This document shows, piece by piece, positions 4,479 through 7,118 of a stretch of DNA of 7,118 nt; the first letter of the stretch is position 1, and the number at the start of each line of letters is the position of its first letter. Source of the stretch: CBFDBT01 sp965603115. GTDB taxonomy: Bacteria > Pseudomonadota > Alphaproteobacteria > Sphingomonadales > Kordiimonadaceae. Both the position numbers and the translations under genes were made by a program. The notes below the pieces were generated by a model. The model saw only the letters and a list, made by a program, of their open reading frames with translations. It did not search any database and had not been told where the DNA came from. The DNA lies in NCBI GenBank assembly GCA_965603115.1, contig CBFDBT010000144.1, positions 1 to 7,118 on the forward strand, written 5' to 3'.

Positions 4479-5513
4479 TTAGTATGGTCCTTTAAACGTA
4501 TCGGTCAGATCAATACGTGACAAATCATTGTTTTCTTCGACTTTCAGCATCTCCAGAGCAACCTTAGCCAAAGTTGAGGCTTTAGGGTAAAATGCTGTTT
4601 CTAACGGCAAAGAAACTGGAGTTGGGCAGTTTGCCAGAGATAATCTCTGCACGGGTGCCTTTAGGGAATGAAAACCCTTTTCTACAACTAGAGCCGCAAC
4701 TTCACTACTGAAGCCACACATTTCCCAACTGGTGTCCGCGACTATTAATCGTCCCGTTTTTGCCACAGATTTCAAGATGGCCTTTTCATCTAAAGGTCTG
4801 ATCGTTCTAGGGTCAACAACTTCAACACTAATACCTAGTTTTTGTAGTTCGTCGGCTGCTACAGTCGCTTCAAGTGCCATCAATGACGTCGCTACAATAG
4901 TTATGTCAGTACCTTGTCTAAGAATATTAGCCTCTCCAAAAGGAATGGCTTCCATTTCCTCAGGAACAGGGCCTTCCATATTAAACAAAGCTCTATGCTC
5001 AAAAATTACAACAGGGTGGCTGGCTTGTAATGCTGATAGCAATAACCCTTTAGCATCAGCAGGCGTACTTGGCATCGCAACAGTTAAACCTGGAAAATGT
5101 GCGAGTGGGGCATGCATAATCTGAGAATGTGTAGCGCCTTGCCCCCAACCCTTACCCACGACGGCACGAAAAACGACAGGAACATTGCCAGCATTACCGC
5201 CGTACATGTAGCGCCACTTGCAAGCCAAGTTTAGTAAATTATCGAAAGACAAAAAGATAAAATCTGCTCTTGGTGAAACGAAAACAGGTCGCTTGCCAAC
5301 CGCAGCCGCCCCAACGGCAATGCCGGTAAATGCATTCTCCATCGAAGGACAATCAAATACTCTATCTGGATATTTTTCAGCGGCCTCATTGGTAGTTCCA
5401 AAAATCCCTGAAGGATAATCAACCGCATGCCCTGTTACGAAGATATTTTCATCCTCTTCCATAGCTTGGACAGTTGCCTCTGATATGGCCTGGTTATATT
5501 TGAGTAAACGCAT
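4479..5513 (-). CDS. TPP-dependent dehydrogenase E1 component, beta subunit (glycan-cluster type)
   Basis: The protein has 344 residues and the architecture of pyruvate/branched-chain/acetoin dehydrogenase E1 beta: an N-terminal transketolase pyrimidine-binding domain (about 1-175) and a C-terminal transketolase domain (about 195-322). Key features are FDCPSMENAFTGIAVG (53-68), where E59 is the expected partner of the thiamine N1', FDNLLNLACKWRYMYGG (90-106), GATHSQ (126-131, with the active-site His), PGLTVAMPSTPADAKGLL (141-158), VVDPRTIRPLD (232-242) and APVQRLSLANCPTP (286-299). A tail of about 20 residues ending IDLTDTFKGPY follows the usual domain end; I recall a similar ending in E1 beta proteins of polysaccharide clusters. 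Together with the alpha subunit upstream (36-nt gap) it should form an alpha2beta2 enzyme that decarboxylates a 2-keto acid. No E2 or E3 gene is seen. Start: ATG 5513 with AGGA 9 nt upstream. The family is certain; the substrate and the fate of the TPP-bound intermediate are unknown. Confidence 0.86.
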   Translation of the reverse strand: MRLLKYNQAISEATVQAMEEDENIFVTGHAVDYPSGIFGTTNEAAEKYPDRVFDCPSMENAFTGIAVGAAAVGKRPVFVSPRADFIFLSFDNLLNLACKWRYMYGGNAGNVPVVFRAVVGKGWGQGATHSQIMHAPLAHFPGLTVAMPSTPADAKGLLLSALQASHPVVIFEHRALFNMEGPVPEEMEAIPFGEANILRQGTDITIVATSLMALEATVAADELQKLGISVEVVDPRTIRPLDEKAILKSVAKTGRLIVADTSWEMCGFSSEVAALVVEKGFHSLKAPVQRLSLANCPTPVSLPLETAFYPKASTLAKVALEMLKVEENNDLSRIDLTDTFKGPY

Positions 5514-5549
5514 GCATTTTTTCCTGAACTATATACATAGTTAGCTACC

Positions 5550-6530
5550 TTAATAAACATTCTCAAAAAGATCTTGTACGTCTGGCCATGGGTCACCATA
5601 AGCCTTTTCAATATCTTTTTCGATTTGACTTTGTGTGCTCTTTTCCCACTCAGCGCATTCCTCGTCCGTTGCAATGCCAGTAACAATCAAATTCTCACGA
5701 CTTCTCTTAACTGGACACTTCAGCTTCCACGCTTCAACTTCCTCTGCTGTCCTATAAGTTCGAGACAGCTCATGATCGTAATGCGGACCAACATGCTCTA
5801 ACCATCGATATGTATTGCATTCCATGAATTGTGGGCCACCACCACCACGAATATCATCAACTAGACTTTTTGCTGTTCTATAGACTTCACTGATGTCATT
5901 TCCATCTAGAACCCGTGTTGGAATTTGAAATGATTCAACACGTTTCGAAATCTCAGCGCCATCAGGCTGGCGAATGTCGAGTGGACTCTCAGTAGCATAC
6001 CCATTATTTTCACAGACGAACAAAACAGGTAGTTTTTTTAAAGAGGCATAGCTCAAACATTCATAAAATGCGCCTTCTTCAGCAACAGCATCACCAAAAA
6101 AGGCTGTTGATATATGACTTGACTTATCCATCTTAAAACCAAGAGCACTGCCCGTTGCAGCGGCAATAGACTCTCCTAAAATGGCACTTGACGCTATAAA
6201 CCCTGTGTCCCTATTGGTTAAATGAACTGATCCACCCCTGCCTCTTGAACAACCAGTTTCACGACCAAACAATTCTGCTGCGAGCTTATATACACTGCCA
6301 CCTTTAGCCAAAAAATGGTTATGAGACCTGTGATAACTATAAGCGACATCCGATGTTTTCAAGGCTCCACAGACACCTACAGCCACAGCCTCTTGCCCTA
6401 CCCCAAAATGAGTAGGTGTGCGCATCTCTTGCTCTTTATAGCGCTCCGCAAGAGCCAATTCTGCACAGCGAACTCTTAGCAATTCCCTGTGAAGCTGGAT
6501 TAAAAGGTCACTTGACATGTTATTCTGCAT
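5550..6530 (-). CDS. TPP-dependent dehydrogenase E1 component, alpha subunit (glycan-cluster type)
   Basis: The protein has 326 residues from ATG 6530 and the fold of E1 alpha subunits, which bind the diphosphate of TPP through Mg2+. Motifs in order are THFGVGQEAVAVGV (40-53), YHRSHNHFLAKGG (66-78), GCSRGRGGSVHL (93-104), AILGESIAAATGSAL (116-130), and the TPP motif from FFGDAVAEEGAFYE (144-157) to VCENNGYA (172-179). The motif has GDA where pyruvate dehydrogenases have GDG. EHVGPHYD (245-252), YRTAEEVEAW (259-268) and the ending FENVY (322-326) resemble E1 alpha proteins found in surface-polysaccharide loci. The start is uncertain: ATGs at 6551, 6539, 6530 and 6518 are in frame. 6530 is preferred for a GGATGAG purine stretch just upstream; 6518 would follow the upstream stop as TAA-C-ATG. 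Any of these starts implies coupling to the glycosyltransferase-like gene. It pairs with the beta subunit downstream. Confidence 0.87.
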   Translation of the reverse strand: MQNNMSSDLLIQLHRELLRVRCAELALAERYKEQEMRTPTHFGVGQEAVAVGVCGALKTSDVAYSYHRSHNHFLAKGGSVYKLAAELFGRETGCSRGRGGSVHLTNRDTGFIASSAILGESIAAATGSALGFKMDKSSHISTAFFGDAVAEEGAFYECLSYASLKKLPVLFVCENNGYATESPLDIRQPDGAEISKRVESFQIPTRVLDGNDISEVYRTAKSLVDDIRGGGGPQFMECNTYRWLEHVGPHYDHELSRTYRTAEEVEAWKLKCPVKRSRENLIVTGIATDEECAEWEKSTQSQIEKDIEKAYGDPWPDVQDLFENVY

Positions 6531-7118
6531 GTAGCTCATCCAAAAAATCATAAATTTTATAAATCTGGTTTGATATATCCAGGGTATCCAAAGAAGTATT
6601 ATTCACAGCGTCCCAATCAACTTTATCCAATATTGACTTCAAATTACCCAATTCAGACAAGCTTAAAGGAATAGCCATGCCATCAGGTAAAACATCAACA
6701 ACGCCCCTCATGGCGCGATTGCATATAACGGGCAAACCCGCAGCCGCACAGGTCCATATAACTGAAGGTAGAGTTGTTGGCGTAAATAGTTCCATCGCCT
6801 CTTGGGTGAAAACATCATCGACATGGGTCGTCATGTCATTAAATATTTGCATATTAAACAAACTCCACCCCGCATGATATTGGCTTAACTCATTTGAAAG
6901 CTCATCAAGGTCGTGGATCGCATCATGAAGATGGAACAAATGTTGCTGCTCTTTGGGCAGACTTTTATGGAATTGGCTAATTTTATCTTTATGACTTGGC
7001 GAAGTGTAATAATGAATATGGATGCCCTGACTGATAATATCACGAATATAAGGCACCAAGCCCATACGTGATGGCTCCCAAAACTCTTCCAGCAAGACAG
7101 AAATTATCGCGATGTGAT
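6520..7118 (-). CDS. Glycosyltransferase-like protein, C-terminal part (partial)
   Basis: The frame is open from the right window edge to the TAA at 6520-6522, about 199 residues, so the N-terminus is missing; a TTG at 7095 is not a real start, since the frame continues upstream with HIAIISV. The visible part looks like the second Rossmann half of a GT-B glycosyltransferase: HLHDAIHDLDELSNELSQYH (position of the usual HPxxxYxELxxELSxYDxG stretch), GWSLFN, then TTLPSVIWTCAAAGLPVICN, which aligns with the nucleotide-sugar loop xxPNVxLEAxAxGxPVI. In that alignment the second glutamate of the EX7E motif is replaced by Thr, so donor binding may differ or the protein may be a degenerate member. There is no membrane segment. 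It overlaps the start region of E1 alpha and is upstream of pseB and pseC, so a role in making the same glycan is inferred. The exact family and the sugar are not known. Confidence 0.55.
   Translation of the reverse strand, partial: HIAIISVLLEEFWEPSRMGLVPYIRDIISQGIHIHYYTSPSHKDKISQFHKSLPKEQQHLFHLHDAIHDLDELSNELSQYHAGWSLFNMQIFNDMTTHVDDVFTQEAMELFTPTTLPSVIWTCAAAGLPVICNRAMRGVVDVLPDGMAIPLSLSELGNLKSILDKVDWDAVNNTSLDTLDISNQIYKIYDFLDELHAE

Noticed and set aside
1..7118. CRISPR arrays, tRNA or rRNA genes, insertion sequences
   Set aside because: No regularly spaced repeats, no clover-leaf or rRNA words, and no transposase or terminal repeats were seen in the window.

Overview
The window looks like chromosomal DNA of a low-to-moderate GC (by eye below 50%), flagellated alphaproteobacterium. 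The evidence is a FlgI C-terminus followed by a short single-domain rod-binding protein with no muramidase domain, a FlgN-like coiled-coil protein, and a small flagellin of 278 residues under a consensus sigma-54 promoter. Genus cannot be told from the sequence.

Layout. Positions 1-937 (+) are the end of a basal-body operon: the last 32 residues of FlgI (P-ring), the rod-binding protein (FlgJ N-domain type), and a FlgN-like putative export chaperone, closed by a hairpin terminator at 943-969. Positions 938-1281 carry no convincing gene; they hold the flagellin control region: a possible IHF site, a textbook -24/-12 promoter at 1203-1219, a leader of about 52 nt with repeated GAGGCTACA, and a strong ribosome binding site. 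The flagellin gene (1282-2118, +) follows. It ends in a strong hairpin (2155-2184) that lies between two converging genes and probably stops transcription from both sides.

From 2199 to the right edge everything is on the minus strand and reads leftwards as one probable operon: a partial glycosyltransferase-like protein (cut by the window edge), a two-gene thiamine-diphosphate (TPP) dehydrogenase-type E1 alpha/beta pair, then pseB and pseC. GT-E1alpha and pseB-pseC are tightly coupled (overlap or 2-nt gap). A 100-bp AT-rich gap between E1beta and pseB holds a perfect 20-bp palindrome, so pseBC may also be controlled separately.

How it fits together. PseB and PseC catalyse the first two steps from UDP-GlcNAc towards pseudaminic acid, a sugar best known for O-glycosylating flagellin. 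Their position facing the flagellin gene suggests (inference) that the minus-strand genes build or attach a flagellin or surface glycan. The E1alpha/E1beta pair has no E2 or E3 partner in view and belongs, by its conserved ends and context, to the E1-like pairs found in glycan clusters; its reaction is not known to me and is the most interesting open question here. Later Pse genes (pseF, G, H, I) and a Maf-type glycosyltransferase are not in the window.
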